Assembly: GCF_030848805.1 (NCBI RefSeq)
Contig: NC_092367.1
Location: 7,285,019-7,349,018, forward strand
Origin: Temnothorax longispinosus
Lineage: Eukaryota; Arthropoda; Insecta; Hymenoptera; Formicidae
Reading direction: 5' to 3'
DNA length: 64,000 bases
In this document: positions 13,091 through 26,600 of the stretch, piece by piece
Layout of the letters: every line of letters starts with the position of its first letter
Numbering within the stretch: position 1 is the stretch's first letter
Notes under the pieces: model-generated
Databases searched by the model: none
What the model was told of the DNA's origin: nothing
What the model saw: the letters and a program-made list of their open reading frames with translations, nothing else
Translations under genes and position numbers: made by a program

Positions 13091-14188
13091 TTTAACAAAG
13101 TTGCAACAATGCTAAACCTTGATTTTTTACAAGAATTTTTATGATGTACGAAATACTACGAATTTAAACTTTTAAATTAATTTGACAGTTGGGATGTCAT
13201 GTGCATTCTTCAAATGTTCCGTGAAATAAATAGCATGTGCTACTTATTTTATTTTCATCAATTTTTTTCGATAAAAGATGTTTCCAATTTAAAATTCCAA
13301 TAAAATTTTTTAACACACACGTCTAAACTTCTAATTCTTTGTTATACTATTATAATGTGTTTCCCAATTTTTTAATAAACTTGTAAATTATATTTTATGT
13401 ATTCTTAAAGAAAGTTCTTGTTTTTTAAATATTTATATATAGAGAAAAAGAGAGAGAAAGAGAGAGAAAGTAGGCGATGTATAATGATAATAATTTATTT
13501 ATAAATTTATATGTTATTCAATGAATATACATATGACCACATTCGTGTGTTTTCACAAAACAAAAAAACATGGATAACTATAGATATTTCTATGCTTATG
13601 CTTACGGCTGTACACACATTTATAAATGCAACAAAATATCGTAAAATGATAAAACAACAGACATTTATGTGACAGATGTGTTACACCTTTTTAATATCTC
13701 CTAAAATCGTAGGTGGTTTATTATGACCTAACGGAGTGTGTTTATACACGAGACGTGTTGCTTGACATATTTTCAGAATCATAAAAGAAAAGAAGCACAT
13801 ATGCAAATCCGCAGATATCAAAACCTTGGCAACTTGGCACAATAGCGGAACACCAAATCGGGATATTTCCTCAAGTATTCTATATTTAAAATAAATTTGA
13901 AAGAATAAATTAATTAAAAAGAAAATAAAATATCTTATATCAACCTGATTTTCAGAATTTAGTATTCAATTTCACAGAAATTAATACATTCTAACATATT
14001 TTCATTTCTATCAGTCTATTTCTTATAGAAAATATGTGATATTAAAAATCAATTTTACAAGAAATAATGTATTGATACATGTATTAACGACTTCTCATTT
14101 TTTTTACGGAATATATTAGTTCACATTTATGTATGCATGTGTGTCATTTTTCAGGAGCACGTAAATACGATCCCGCCACATGATTCCG
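13091..14188. other. Intergenic region 3' of the serine protease
   Basis: AT-rich DNA with a short (GA)n-like tract at about 13441-13470. No gene can be supported. The part nearest 14188 is presumably the 3' UTR of the minus-strand protease. Confidence 0.5.
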
Positions 14189-17100
14189 TTATCGCTTCAT
14201 GTTATTTTTAATCCAGTAGATGAACTGGGAGACATTCGTGTACACGCCAGGATAGCCGGGTTCGCCGCACTTGTTACCGAACGAGACAATACCGATTTGC
14301 GTCCATTGACCGTTGATTTGCAGCATCAGCGGTCCACCTGAATCACCTTGACACGCGTCCTTGCCGCCCTGGCTGTAACCGGCGCACAAAAATTTGCTGT
14401 CGATCCGCTGCAAGTAAGCCGCGTCGCAATCCTCGTTTCTCCACACAGGCAGGACTGCCTGTCGTTGAACGGTACTCTCTTTCCCACCTGTTATACCACA
14501 TCATCATTACAAATATTATCACGATTAGGAAAATATGTAGATGTAAGAAGAGAAACAAGTTTGTCAAACTTGAGATTGAAAATTTCAGCTCAAATTTAGA
14601 ATTAAAATTTTAACTTTACGAAATAAATTTCTATAAATTAATTCTGTAAGGTGCGTATCCTATAAGAGACGAAAGACTATGTTTGAGCACATATTAAATA
14701 TTTTTTGTTTCTTTAATTCCTATTTAAATTTCGACTGGATCAATTTTTGGCGTTTTGACCCTGATAATGGATCGGCGTGTGAGACGAGAATTTAAATTAC
14801 AGTACGTCAGACATAACCAGATGTTAATTACCGTAGTAAGTGGTGCCCCAGCCGACCACCGTCGGTCTGGCGCCGGCGAAAGATCTCTCGCGGACCTGCG
14901 GCAAGCAGATGGGTATCACGTATGGCGACCTTCTTATGGTTCTGGTAAGCTCGAGAACGGCGATATCATTGTAAAAACCGACGCGTGAGAATTCTGGATG
15001 CGCGTGAATCTCCTTCACCGTATAAGTCTGCGGTGACGAGGGCTCGTCATCCCTCTCCAGATCGATGTCACCGAGACGCACAGTGAACTGGCGGGCGGCG
15101 AAACTGTAATCCATCCAGAGATATTATATTATATGAAAAATATTTACATATAAAATATATATTTCTTTATCCTCCAGTTGAAATAATAAAAAGGAATTTC
15201 TTGCACAATTTTAACTGAAGGAACTTTTGAAATCAAGTGGAAGGATAAAGATTCGCGAGTGTTTATTTTTTCATTTTTATATTTTTGACTAAAGAGAATA
15301 AGAATTGTGTAGATCTCGAATGTTGATAGAACGTTGCTTACGGCCGCTGTCGCTGATCTCGAGTGCAATGGGCAGCGGTAAGGATGTGGCGTGGTCCTAT
15401 CAACGATCCCCCGCACCAGAACTCCGTTCGCCGAGAGCTATGAAGGAAGATCGCTGCCATCCAGGGCCAACGACCCGGTAAGGCTTCCTCGCCTCCGACC
15501 ACTCGAAATTTACCTGAATGTATCACTCCGCACTCTAGACAGATCAACATTCTTTGTTTTAGATCTTTCCAAATTTTATTTACCCACTTTTATTGGCAAT
15601 AAATAAATAGTGACATAATGAATATCCGATAAGAATTTTCCTTCAGTTAGGTTCGCCGTTTTTAACGCGTTAAAAAAAATGTGCTCAATTAAGTACCCTC
15701 GTCGTCTTGAATGAAATTGTTGTCGATCGTCGCTATTGTTTCGAAGCCATTCGTATTGTTGACCAACGAGTCCGGCGATGAAACAATATACGTAGGTCTC
15801 GTCGTCAAGGATGTCACCGGATATAGCGGTATCGGGCGTGGTGTGGGAATTTTCGTAGGTCGAATCGTCGGTCGTGGAGGGTGTCCAACGATCGCAGGGG
15901 ACGCGCCTCCAGTAGTGCTGCAACATTTGTTCATTTAAATCTTTTACACGATAAGAAGAATATTTTAATAATATATTATAATTCTCTTAAAATACAGGAG
16001 ATGACCAGCCAGGAAATAATGTGAATTCAATAAGGAACTTACATCGGAACGGAGGGATTGCTGGTTTTGTCCACTGGGCAGCAAACTCCTGGCATAATCA
16101 GACTCTTGAAGCAGAACGAGTGTCTCAGCTTGTTGAGGTCGAGCAACAATTGCGGGCAATTGCTGAGGTCCTGGCATTTCCCGGGTCCACCCTCGGCCGT
16201 CGTGCACGCGGGCGGTGCGGACTCCTTGACTCTATTTGCAAGTTCTTCTGTGGGCTGTTGCTGTTGTTGTTGTTGCTGCTGCTGCTGCTGGACCGATGGC
16301 GCCTGTGTGGAGGACACGATCGTTTGTCTCAGTGGCAATGCGACACCGCGTACTAAGGGCGCTATGCTGTCTGTCACGTTGCGGCCTGGAAAAGGAATTG
16401 AAAAAATTTATAAAGCGTATGTATGAATAAATAACATGAAATTGCTTAGCCCTACGGTACCTGTGTAGTAACTAATATAAAAAATGAATAAACATACGTA
16501 TAATATGTTCATTTACTAATTTAATATATTGATTTTAGTGATTACCTAAAATATTCTTAGAGATGGTGTACAACGCCGAGGGCAGCTCCTTCGGCGGATA
16601 ATCCGAGATCTCGACGCCCCTCGTCATATTGACGATATAGTTACCCACGGTGTTTAAGGCGCCTAGGGTCTCGCTGATGGTCGCCAAAGGGTCGCTCTGC
16701 TCATGCTGCACCTTGACTAGCTGCGTGTACGGACGCACTTGCGTGTCCCTGCGGGCATACACCGGCCTGTCCGATCTGCTCGGTCCAGCATCCCAGGAAT
16801 GCAACCACCCTCTCGTCGGCGAGTACGAGTTTCTGTATCCGTACGCTGTGCGATTTTTATCTTATGTGAGTCGAAAGTGGATTGACTAATTTAAAAAAAT
16901 ACGTAAGGATTTTAAACGGCGAGCGCAACGAAGTGAGAGCGTTTCGCGATTTTCGGTCGTTATCGTTATTGTTATCGTGAGCAGCATTTTTCCGCGCGGG
17001 GGCTCGGAATCGCATAATTCCTCGGTTATTTATAAATCGTCGATTATTTCAATAAACCGCAGCCTCGTTTGGACAAACGTTTCATCGTAGGTATATATTT

Positions 17101-20100
17101 ACACCAAAAGAGATGTTTTTGTCGAAAAACGAAAGTTATTTATTATATTACTTACGATAAGTGCGGTAATGCACGACTTCTTCGGTGTACGAGATGGAAC
17201 CAGCAAATAGACTCCATATTATGCACAGGCCTGCGAAACGCGGATACGTGAATTATATATAATTAATAATATAATTAACATTATTAATTTAATTATAAAA
17301 GTATATATAATTAAATAGATATTTTACAAATGTCATCCCGTTATAAAAAGGCGCTTAGTATCGATGAGATAAATCTGATAAATAATACAACTCGTGAAAT
17401 TATTTCACAAACTTGTTAGTGCTAAACTTGTAAGTTTTATTGTAATTTTCGCTTAAGTCGGTGTCATCAATTTTCGGTTGTATTATTTTGCATTGGTTTT
17501 AATTGAGTACATATAGTTTAGCGATTAGCTCGATAGAAGTTTAAGTAACTCTAATGATTAAGCTATATATCGATTTTCGGCTACGAATACGCGAAAATGA
17601 TCTCGATGTTTATTCATGACAATTACGAAGTCACTCGTAGTCATCCGTCATCGGGAGTACCGTAATACACGCGTCGTCCATAATAAACAGGCGCGTTTTG
17701 TCTTACATAATGTGAAAACGCACGTTGGAGCTTTCCAATCTTGCCAGAATTTCTCGAAATTTTACACGCGGATGTGACGCACCGTATCTGCGTCATTCGG
17801 TCCTCGAGATAAAACGTGCGAGAAGAAACGCACGCGCGGATCCGTTACTTTCTCTTTAAAATAAAAGAAGAGAACTGTATACTGTATGTTTTTATTATTA
17901 TAAAAAGCGCGCTTAATAAACGTGAGATTAAAGACGAGTTATGACGAACGGGAGAAATTTTGGCGACGACGAGAACGCCGATCTTTGCAAATGTCTCTAA
18001 TTAATAGCGCAATTGTTAATAAGACACTCGATTAGATACTCGATATAGGATACTCGGTTCGTCCGGGACGCAATTTCATTTCGACCTTGTTTTACCGATC
18101 GTTCTTGTTAAATTAGGTGGAATTAAGTCAAGCACGTGTTAAGTATCATCAAATCTCCCGGAAGCGCGTTTGAACGAAAGAAGAGATGCCGACCCGCCTT
18201 GGGGAATATTTCTAAACGATTCTGAGATCATCGTCGGGCCAATTCCTCGCGATCCGGATCCAGTTCCGGTTTTTGAACTCAATTTGCCATGCGAGAAGAG
18301 AATTTCGAGAGTTCCCCTCTAATCGGCCACGGCAATAAAAAGCCGGATTCCTCCTGCTCGAGAAAAAGAGGAAGAACTAAAAAGATGGGAAGAAGAGAAA
18401 AGAAGAAAAGAGATAAAAGATGCCGGCTATTAGAGGCTCGAAGGAATGTAAATTGGTCGTGCGGGGTCACAATCGCGTGACCCAATTGTAAAAGAAGTCT
18501 TTTTAAAGATTGGGCGCTAAGCAGACACGCGGCACACATGTCTCCTTTGATCCTCGAAGGCTCCGAGGTCCGGGTTCGAGGATGGCGGGGGTACCGCCGT
18601 GTATAATTACAAAATTACGTGTCCCGTGTGTGGAAGTAAGATTTTTCGGAACTCTGGTTACAGCGGCACCACGCGCACGTCGGGTCGGGCCTCTCTTATC
18701 GATGGTGAAAGTTGCCCGGCGTGAAAGTGTGCCTTTCTTCTTCCGTTCACTGATTCACGTCGCCCCGATACATCGAGGAGAGGACGACAATTATTTATCC
18801 CTCAGCGACTCGGGAGGTAGGGACGGTAAGAGCGTTCACTTGGGGTTCCGGCCGGGGAAACCCCGCTGTCGTAAACGCGCTCCGTCCTCTGAATCCTGAA
18901 TGTCGAATTTTCACTTTGTCATCCTGCCGACGAAATGAAATCGACGACGTTTGTCGTAATGTTTGCTGTCGCCCGTCTCACCGGGGATTAGAAAATTCAG
19001 AGAAGAACGCGGCCGAGCTGAGCTCGATAAAATTCCGGGATTTTATTGCTCCACCATCATCGACCTCGCGAATTCTACACGAGAGAAAAAGAAAAAAAAA
19101 GAGAATACGTTTCTGTAATAAGAGGAAAATTTAAGCAACTTGTTACTACATGCGGGATCGACGTCCTTTTATCTCAGCTGCAAGCGTTACAAGGACGCTC
19201 CGATTACGTGCATCAGGATCGTTTCTCGCGGCATGTGCCATGGCATGCGGGTCAAAGTTGCATCGACCGATTATACCGCAGCTGCACATCGGGATCGTAT
19301 TGTCTTTATAACTGCAATGCAATTGTATCTTGCATCATCGATCCCGCAGAATTATTTTTCAATTTCTCACGTGTATCCGCTTACTGATCAAATACAATCT
19401 GAAGTAACAAATTCAGCGACTTTACTGGCCATCGTCGATGCGTCGCGGCGCATCGTGCGATTCCGATTTGCATCTTCATATCGGTTGGCTTTTCGCCGTT
19501 TCACTGGCTCTGTCGCTGGTTAACCAGTAGTGAAAATGTGAAAACACGAAAAGCAAGAAAAAACCCGAGCTACATCCGGCAAATCGGACGTTCGCGCCGT
19601 AAATACATTCGTGTTTCGTCAGAGAAGAAAGAATCTATTAAAGACTTCGAGTTTTCCTCGAAAGATACGTCAAGATACGCTTCCACTCGAGCAATTAATT
19701 GTTTTCTAAAGTAATTTTCTGTTATCAGTAATCAACGGAGTACAAGAAACTTCTGTGACGAAACAAATTTTGCAGAAATTGACAAGATTATAGATATATT
19801 AATTGTTAGTAGAGAATTTATAAGAAATGCTTAGGTAAATGTTAAATTGAGTACTAATTTTACTCAGTTTTGTCATATAAGGAGATATCATTTTTAACAA
19901 CGAATGATTCGAAAGATATAACAGTAACGTTAATTCACAAATTAAGAAAATAATTAAGAAAAATAATTAGATCAATGACCTGTCCGATAGCCAAAAATAT
20001 ATTTACTTAATTTAAATGTCATATATGTATATGTATATATACTTTACTTTTTTATCAAGATTACTATATATAATTTACTTTTATATTAATATTTTGTTGT

Positions 20101-22045
20101 TTACTCTTTTTAGAATAACCAAATCGTGTTCTACGAGTACGACAAAATCATGTTTACAAGTTAATTCTGCAAGACTAATGGAGTCTGAATTTTATCTGAA
20201 GCTCAGTTACGAAGATATACAAATGTTATAAAGACAACGCTTAGAAATTGGATATTCGAATGGTCATCCTCGATGTGGTGGAAAAATCATTTTCGATTTG
20301 GCTAAATTTGGTTAAATTAATTCCACGTGTAAGCTATGAAGGCGTTACTCTGCTAGTTTCAGACGCATTTCGGCCGAATGATTTCGTGGTGAGGAAAGGC
20401 GCGGCTCCTCTCGAAAAATCTTTGTGTCGCGTAGCGTTTTATAATACATATTTATGTGTTTTTGAGCTGAGTATAGAATAATATATGCCCACGCACAGTA
20501 ACCCAGATATGCCGAATGTCGTGTGCGTGCGCGCAGATACGTAGGCTATACGAATCTCGCGATTTTATTTGCGACATCACGTTTCGTAAGAAAGAAAAAA
20601 GAAGAACACGTCCAGATGTATGCCGGCGTTTGAATCTCCGAATGACGAGCCGGCCATGTTCGCGACGTGACAATTTTATGACCCTCGATCAGGTAATTCG
20701 CTCCCAAAAACACGTAAATTTTTCAATTAAAAAAATTTAAGATTTTGTAAGAGATATACGAATCATCATCTATTTTTAACAATATGCAAAATATATTATC
20801 TTAAACATGAATTCAGTCGAAGGTCCATTAACAAAAAGAATTAGAATTGTTGGAATCACATGTAAAAATTATGTATATACATTTTGCAAGATTAGGTTCA
20901 ATTAAAGATTGCCGAGATTGGGATTAATTAGCGCTTAGAGCGACGTAAAACAATGCGGCTTTTGTGCGACCGGCCGAGTGCAATTCGTTAACGTTTTCGT
21001 ATGTTCGCGAATCTGTGTCACGAACTAATGAGACGGGAATCGCTTTACTATTATTATTAGCGTCATTAGTAGACTGAGATCGACGTGTCGATGCGACAGA
21101 TTCCACGGCAGTCTGAAACTTGATAGCGATTGACGGGCGGGTAAAAGCGGCAGTTGATTGCGGCAATTAATTCACGGGACATTAATGAGAAAATCAATGC
21201 CGTGCGAAGCTTCGTTTTGCCAGTAGGTCACCGGGATTCTGGTATCGTTAGACAATCGGTAGCGACGGAAAACTCTAATCCGAGAAAGTGAGAATCGGGC
21301 CCATGCACGAGACGCAGATAATTTACGAACGGCAGCGTAATTAAGGCCACCTTCGATCCGCGAGACTCAACCGCTGTATTAAAGCAAATTAAACAAATAA
21401 AGCCGCGATCGAACCGACCGAACGTAGCGAAGGAGACTGCAAGAATTTCGTGTCCTGAAAATCAATTACAAATAAATATTTTAAAAACATTAGCTTCTCC
21501 TTTTCTCGTCGCGTAATTTCTTGTCCTTCGCATCTGGACCCCTTTTATGTCGAAGATTAATATGTCTTGTAGCACTTTAATTTTATATTTCGTATTTTAG
21601 CGATTTCAGCATTACTTTCGCGGATTTATTTACGCCATGTTACACGCGAAGTCTTCTTTTCGCCGGATTGAGAAGTAACGGATCAAGCTTAGAAAGCAAT
21701 CCCTTAGAAGACGTGTGCTACTGAGGAGGTATGCAAATAGATCGCTTTCTTGCTGTCGACGCATCGACATGCCGATTCACTCCGTTTTCACTTTTGAAAT
21801 CTAATACGTGCCAGCAGTCACACTTGGACTCGTTAATAATATCCGTAGTCATCGTTGCGTGACGTTCTGTCGTTAATTCTTTTCGAGCGGAACCGGCGCC
21901 TCGGAGACGATCCGATCCCATCGGCGCGTCGTCGGTCATCACTGACATTCGCGTTCTCGCACCCTCGCGCGCGAAAATCCCGATGTTTTTCCCTCAGAAC
22001 GCAGAAAGGAGGATTTCACTTACTCAGGACCGCTGACGAAGACAT
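14189..22045 (-). CDS. Secreted CLIP-domain trypsin-like serine protease (CG7432-like, CLIPD type), complete
   Basis: Secreted zymogen of arthropod extracellular proteolytic cascades. Eight exons on the minus strand: 22024-22045, 17156-17230, 16546-16845, 16043-16385, 15697-15917, 15342-15534, 14832-15103, 14189-14487. They join in phase to 574 residues. Exons 1-2 make a signal peptide (MSSSAVLSLCIIW...). A 12-Gln run lies near residues 165-176, then a six-Cys CLIP domain (Cys 193, 203, 209, 224, 234, 235). A Ser/Thr/Pro-rich linker leads to Cys322 and the activation site R331/VVGG. The triad is His376 (AAHC), Asp431 (NDIAVL) and Ser525 (GDSGGP). Asp519 six residues before Ser525 predicts trypsin specificity. 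All catalytic residues are present, so it is not a serine protease homologue. The catalytic domain closely recalls Drosophila CG7432; its substrate is unknown. Confidence 0.92.
16257..16292 (-). repeat. Poly-Gln-coding CAG/CAA run in the CLIP protease
   Basis: On the plus strand this is a run of TTG/CTG units. Read on the minus strand it encodes 12 consecutive glutamines just before the CLIP domain. Mixed CAG and CAA codons suggest some stability. It is a likely length polymorphism. Confidence 0.85.
17231..22023 (-). other. Large first intron of the CLIP protease
   Basis: A 4.8-kb intron inferred from a strong donor (GTAAGT, reverse complement at 22018-22023) after a 22-nt coding exon and an acceptor CGCAG before 17230, which share the same phase. 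It is a mosaic of AT-rich and GC-richer blocks, the latter at about 18.2-19.5 kb and 21.0-21.9 kb. Several ORFs of 100-130 codons exist on the plus strand but lack recognisable domains, and stops are rare there because of base composition. Enhancers are plausible but none was identified. Confidence 0.6.
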
Positions 22046-22232
22046 CTCCGTTCGAGGGAAGAGGGAGAGCTTATCCCGCGGACATCCCCAGTGTTTGTTT
22101 GTCACAACGTCGCGGACGGCATCCGTGACACCCGGGGCACGAGAGACGCGGCGCCGAACTATTTTAGCTAAGAATTGTCGCGTGAGAGCGCCGGCGAGTT
22201 ATGCATGGTGCGTCGAGAGCGGCGAGAGAAAC

Positions 22233-22271
<39 letters not shown>

Positions 22272-23695
22272 GAGTGACAATCGTGGCGCGGAGAGGGTAC
22301 GACACCGGCAGTTAAAAAAATGAGAAGAGAAAGAAGAGATCGGTAAAGGAAGGAAGCGTGCAATCGCGGCTGCACGGGACAGACGAACCCGACGACTGTC
22401 CGTGAAAAGACCTCGACACACTTTACTCTCGACGAAAGATCGCGACCGATCGGCTCACTCGCTCACTCTCTCCCGTTCTTCCTCCTTCTTTCTTCGAGGC
22501 GCCGTCCCTAGACTCCTCAAGGGAAAGTGGTGCTCCTTCTACGCCGCCGATACTCCGCCTTTCGATGACGATTCGTCACGGCCGCGGCGCGACGACGCGC
22601 AGGAATGTTCCCCGAGCCCGGCGAGTCTTCTCTCGGCTGTCTTCTGGCGGTGCCGTTCGTTCGCGAGATGCGTCTTCGTTTCCGGACGCTGGAGAAAGGA
22701 AGTGAGCCAGGCGCGAGTCGTGTAGTATTGCCTAAATTTATTTACGATACTGCGACAGTCGCCGCTACATCAAGTTCCTGCGTTTCGCTGTATAAAGTAG
22801 GCATAGCTACCGCGTTACTCAACACGTACAATTTGCCTCCTATCTTCCCGGAATCCAATACCCGGATCCCGGTCATGCTCCGATAGGAAAGAAAGAGAGA
22901 ATGCTTCTCTCTCTGTAGAATACAAGAAAATTATACGATATAACACATCTTTCGTCGTACATTATTACATTCTATTAAACAAACTCGTTTAAGATAAACA
23001 GGTGCACTTATAGCCTCTACGTCCCTTTCATTAAAGTCGATCGCTTCGAATGACAAATAGCCGTCCGAGCCGATCGACATCCGTCAAAACAAACGGATAA
23101 TGCGTAATTTACATAAGAAAATAAATCGCATTTTACTTCATAGGGACACTTTAGTGGAATCTATTAACACATGTACAAAATCCATTAGATGCGAATAATT
23201 ATATCATGCCGAATGGACACATATAGAAGAGAAACGATAATAAGGAGCGCGCATAATTGCAAATTATGAGTGCTCTTCGTGAATATTAGTATGCACAATA
23301 TGAGTTGTATATAAAATTGATAATAATTTGTTTGACTGCAGCAAAACATGATATCGATAGAATCTATACGCGATTTTGTAATCGATCAAGCTGGTGCGGA
23401 AACGGAAAACCGGTTTTGACAGTATTTTTACAGGAATTCTTATACTTTCAAGACCGGACGCTGCAATTCGCGCAATGAACAATTGGTAATCGGTCGCGTT
23501 AAACTACTAATATCCTGTAGTCACCAAGGAGTTTTGAGAATCCCGCGACCCAGATAGCACAGCTGATCTTTATAAATTCAAAAAGATCTGAATCTGATCT
23601 TTATGAATTCATAAAGATCAACTGTGCTATCTGGGGAGTGTTCTGGTTTACTTGAACGAATGTTCGTGATCGCGAAAATTCGCGCAGTCCGATAA
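22046..23695. promoter_or_regulatory. Upstream region of the CLIP protease and 3' flank of SAFB
   Basis: The segment 22.05-22.9 kb is GC-rich with a (GA)n tract at 22231-22267, and should hold the 5' UTR and promoter of the minus-strand protease. From about 22.9 kb it becomes AT-rich and includes the palindromic element at 23549-23635. The part nearest 23695 is presumably the 3' UTR of the SAFB-like gene. ORFs at 21.9-22.9 kb on the plus strand are low-complexity and basic, and not supported. Confidence 0.45.
23549..23635. mobile_element. Small palindromic MITE-like element (CCCAGRTAGC family, copy 1)
   Basis: Terminal inverted repeats CCCAGATAGCACAG (23549-23562) and its exact complement at 23622-23635 enclose a further hairpin of ATAAAGATC-type sequence. 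The 87-bp element has no coding capacity. A second element with closely similar ends is at 38111-38216, which supports a transposable family rather than a chance hairpin. No clean target-site duplication was seen. Confidence 0.7.
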
Positions 23696-26600
23696 TCAAT
23701 ATTTTCTCATAGGCATGGACGATTTGTACGCCTCGAACCGTTCGTACGACTGTGCTGTTCCGGGTGCGGTCAGTCCCATAGATTGCATCGGTCCGCTCTG
23801 ATATGTCGGCGGGATCGGATGCCGCAATGTATTTCCCATGCTACTCGAGTTGCTCCATCTGCAACAAGAGCACTTAGTTGCCAGTGGATGAACATCTAAT
23901 GTTTCGTCGAGTAATTTGGCGATCGTATCGTGAACAAAGGACAAAGTCTAAGAAAGTCACACGAGCTGAAAGTTACGCCTGTGAATTAAATAGCGTACCT
24001 GTTAACACTATCGGACGATCTAGAACTCCAGCTGGAAGGCTCGTTACGGGGATCGCGAGACCCGCTGCTCGTCACGGAGTTGAAAGATTTTGAGGATGTA
24101 GGTCCCGAATGCCAACTGCTGGGTGTACGATTGCTTTCCACATAACGACTTTCACCTGCATATAATAGCATGCAAGAATTAATGAAGACGGTACTTTTAT
24201 TAGTTTATCATAATTGCAACATGTATATTTCTCTCTCCTTTGTACAGGATATATCAAAATTATTAAAACGTTTACCAGCAAGAATAAAGTTCATGCATTA
24301 TACAATCTTATTCAAATGTAATTCAGAAAATTTCATTAACTGTGCATTTGTATTGTGCTTGGTATGCTTTATAATAAAAAGTATATTAATCACGTTTGCA
24401 CCGACATGGCAGACACAACTGGCGTGTTCGCATTGAGTATTCGCGCAATATTTATTAGACAAACCAGCCAAGTTTTTGTATAACACTGCTTTCATATCTC
24501 GTTCATTGAATCATAAGACTGATAGCAGGTTCAACTAACTACAATGAAAACTCAACAAAAATCATATAAATTTTTATTATGAAGCATACACATTTATAAA
24601 AGAGAATACAGATCTGGATTTGGAATGAGATAATAAATTTCTTTACAAGATTTAATAATAATATATAAAAAGGTATCAAACTAAAGTACTTAAAAATTAA
24701 GAAACCAGTGTTTAATCGAGACCGTTTAGTGTTCATTTGTGACCAATGCTTAATCATTAATACGAACTTTTCTAATCTGAAATCATTAGGACTGAGCAAA
24801 ATCCTATTCTCAATTTCTCTATACGTTTATCGATATAACAAAATAAAAGTATTTTAAATTTAATTTTTCAAGAAAAATTGTTTTCCATATAATAAATTTT
24901 ACTTGAACTTTTAATAATAAACATAAACTTCAACATAAATTTATTTTAACTTCTAATCCTAAACATCGAACAATTTTTTCGTCCGTTTTAGCAAAAAAAT
25001 CTAATGACAAAAACGTGCTGGATATGGGATACAAAAGAAATATTTATGTATGTGTCCAAATGTATTACCAAAAATTAAAAATGCTTTTTAAATAAGCAAA
25101 TAATACCTCTATTCGGCAAGTTTTTTATTTCAACTGTTTTATAACTTGGTTATAAATAACGTGTGTACGCTTAACTATATAAACTATTCCTATCTTTGAA
25201 AATGTTTGGCACTTTAAATAAAGCATGATCTATAAGATATTCCTTCTTATCTATTCTATCTTCAAATATTCTCTTTAGAGATATCTCATAAACTATAAAA
25301 TATTTTATACAATATTGATAAAATCTACTTATCAAAATTATGTACCAAGATTGTTTGCGCGAAAGATATATAAATTGTAAAGAAAAAAGATTCCTTTGCT
25401 ACCTAATTTCATTATATCATTTTCTTAAAGGCGATAAAATTAAAAACTTTATATTTCTTAAACCTCAAAAATTTCGTTGAGTCTTCAAGCTTATTTTGGG
25501 CGCATATTTCACTGTTTTATAATATTTATATTTTAAGATATATAATTTAGTTGCACTATCTAATTTCACATTATTCATTATATATCGTCCAAGAATTTCA
25601 TATCAAGGGTATTGAACAAAGATAAATTTACACGTATAATACCAGGTCGGGTGTACACACCCTCTTCTCTCTGTCAGAAATGTTTCATGAAGATGTTTTG
25701 GCTACTGTATTGCATCCTTACTTAAAGTTATGCTTACATCCTGTGTACAAAATTAAAGAAAAACCGTCTAAAAATGGCTCAGTGTGATATCAATTATAAG
25801 AATAGGGAAAGTGATAAAAACTCCATGTGTCGTGTACTAAAACCACCTCTCGTACGTATACGATTTATCATACTTACGTGGCGTGCTAGATGTCGGAGGT
25901 TTGAAACTATCACTGTATCGCGTATGAGTGTCTCTAGAGCTTCGATGCGTCTCGGGATCGGAACGTCGTACTTCACGTTCGCGAGTATAGGATGTGGTAT
26001 TTGGACGATCGTATCTGTGTAAATCCAAACGAAGAATTTTTTGATCAAATTTGAAATACAATTACTGCTATTTTATAACTTGCGAATACAACACGTACCT
26101 TTCCTTGACTTGTCGAGGATCTATAGACGAGGATGCAGTGGATAGACTTTCTCGTCGTACAATGACTTCTCTTCCTCGGGAAACATCAGAAAAGGTATCT
26201 GGTCGACTATTTCTTGAAGAGAAATCGCTACTTCTTTTGAATTCTTTTTTCAATCCCAACTCTTGAGTAGATCTGAAATAAATTTAATGGCCATTATAAC
26301 TGTGCTCATGGAGATATATAATTGAATTGTTCGAAATATATTTTATTATATTGTCCGGAAACTTCGTAATGACTTTCGATTGATAACGACTGAACGCAAC
26401 GTCAAAGCAATTCAAATAATTACCTGCTGGATTCATATCGAGATGGTGGCGAAGGATCCAGTCGTCTATCCGGCACACGTTCCAGCATCTCGTTTCGTCT
26501 ATCGACTATTCTGTCCGGGCTATGTCTGCGGCTATGTTCTGTAGCTATTCGTTTTCTGTCAGGTTCCACGTACAAATCCCGCGGATCTCTCCTGTCGGTG

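Noticed and set aside
18289..19523. Several plus-strand ORFs of 110-130 codons
   Set aside because: They fall inside the protease first intron, overlap each other in different frames, show no motifs and have basic composition expected from the local base content.
21855..22886. Plus-strand ORFs near 22 kb, including an Arg/Glu repeat tail
   Set aside because: They read through the GA microsatellite and the probable protease promoter/5' UTR on the opposite strand. No domain or splice pattern supports them.
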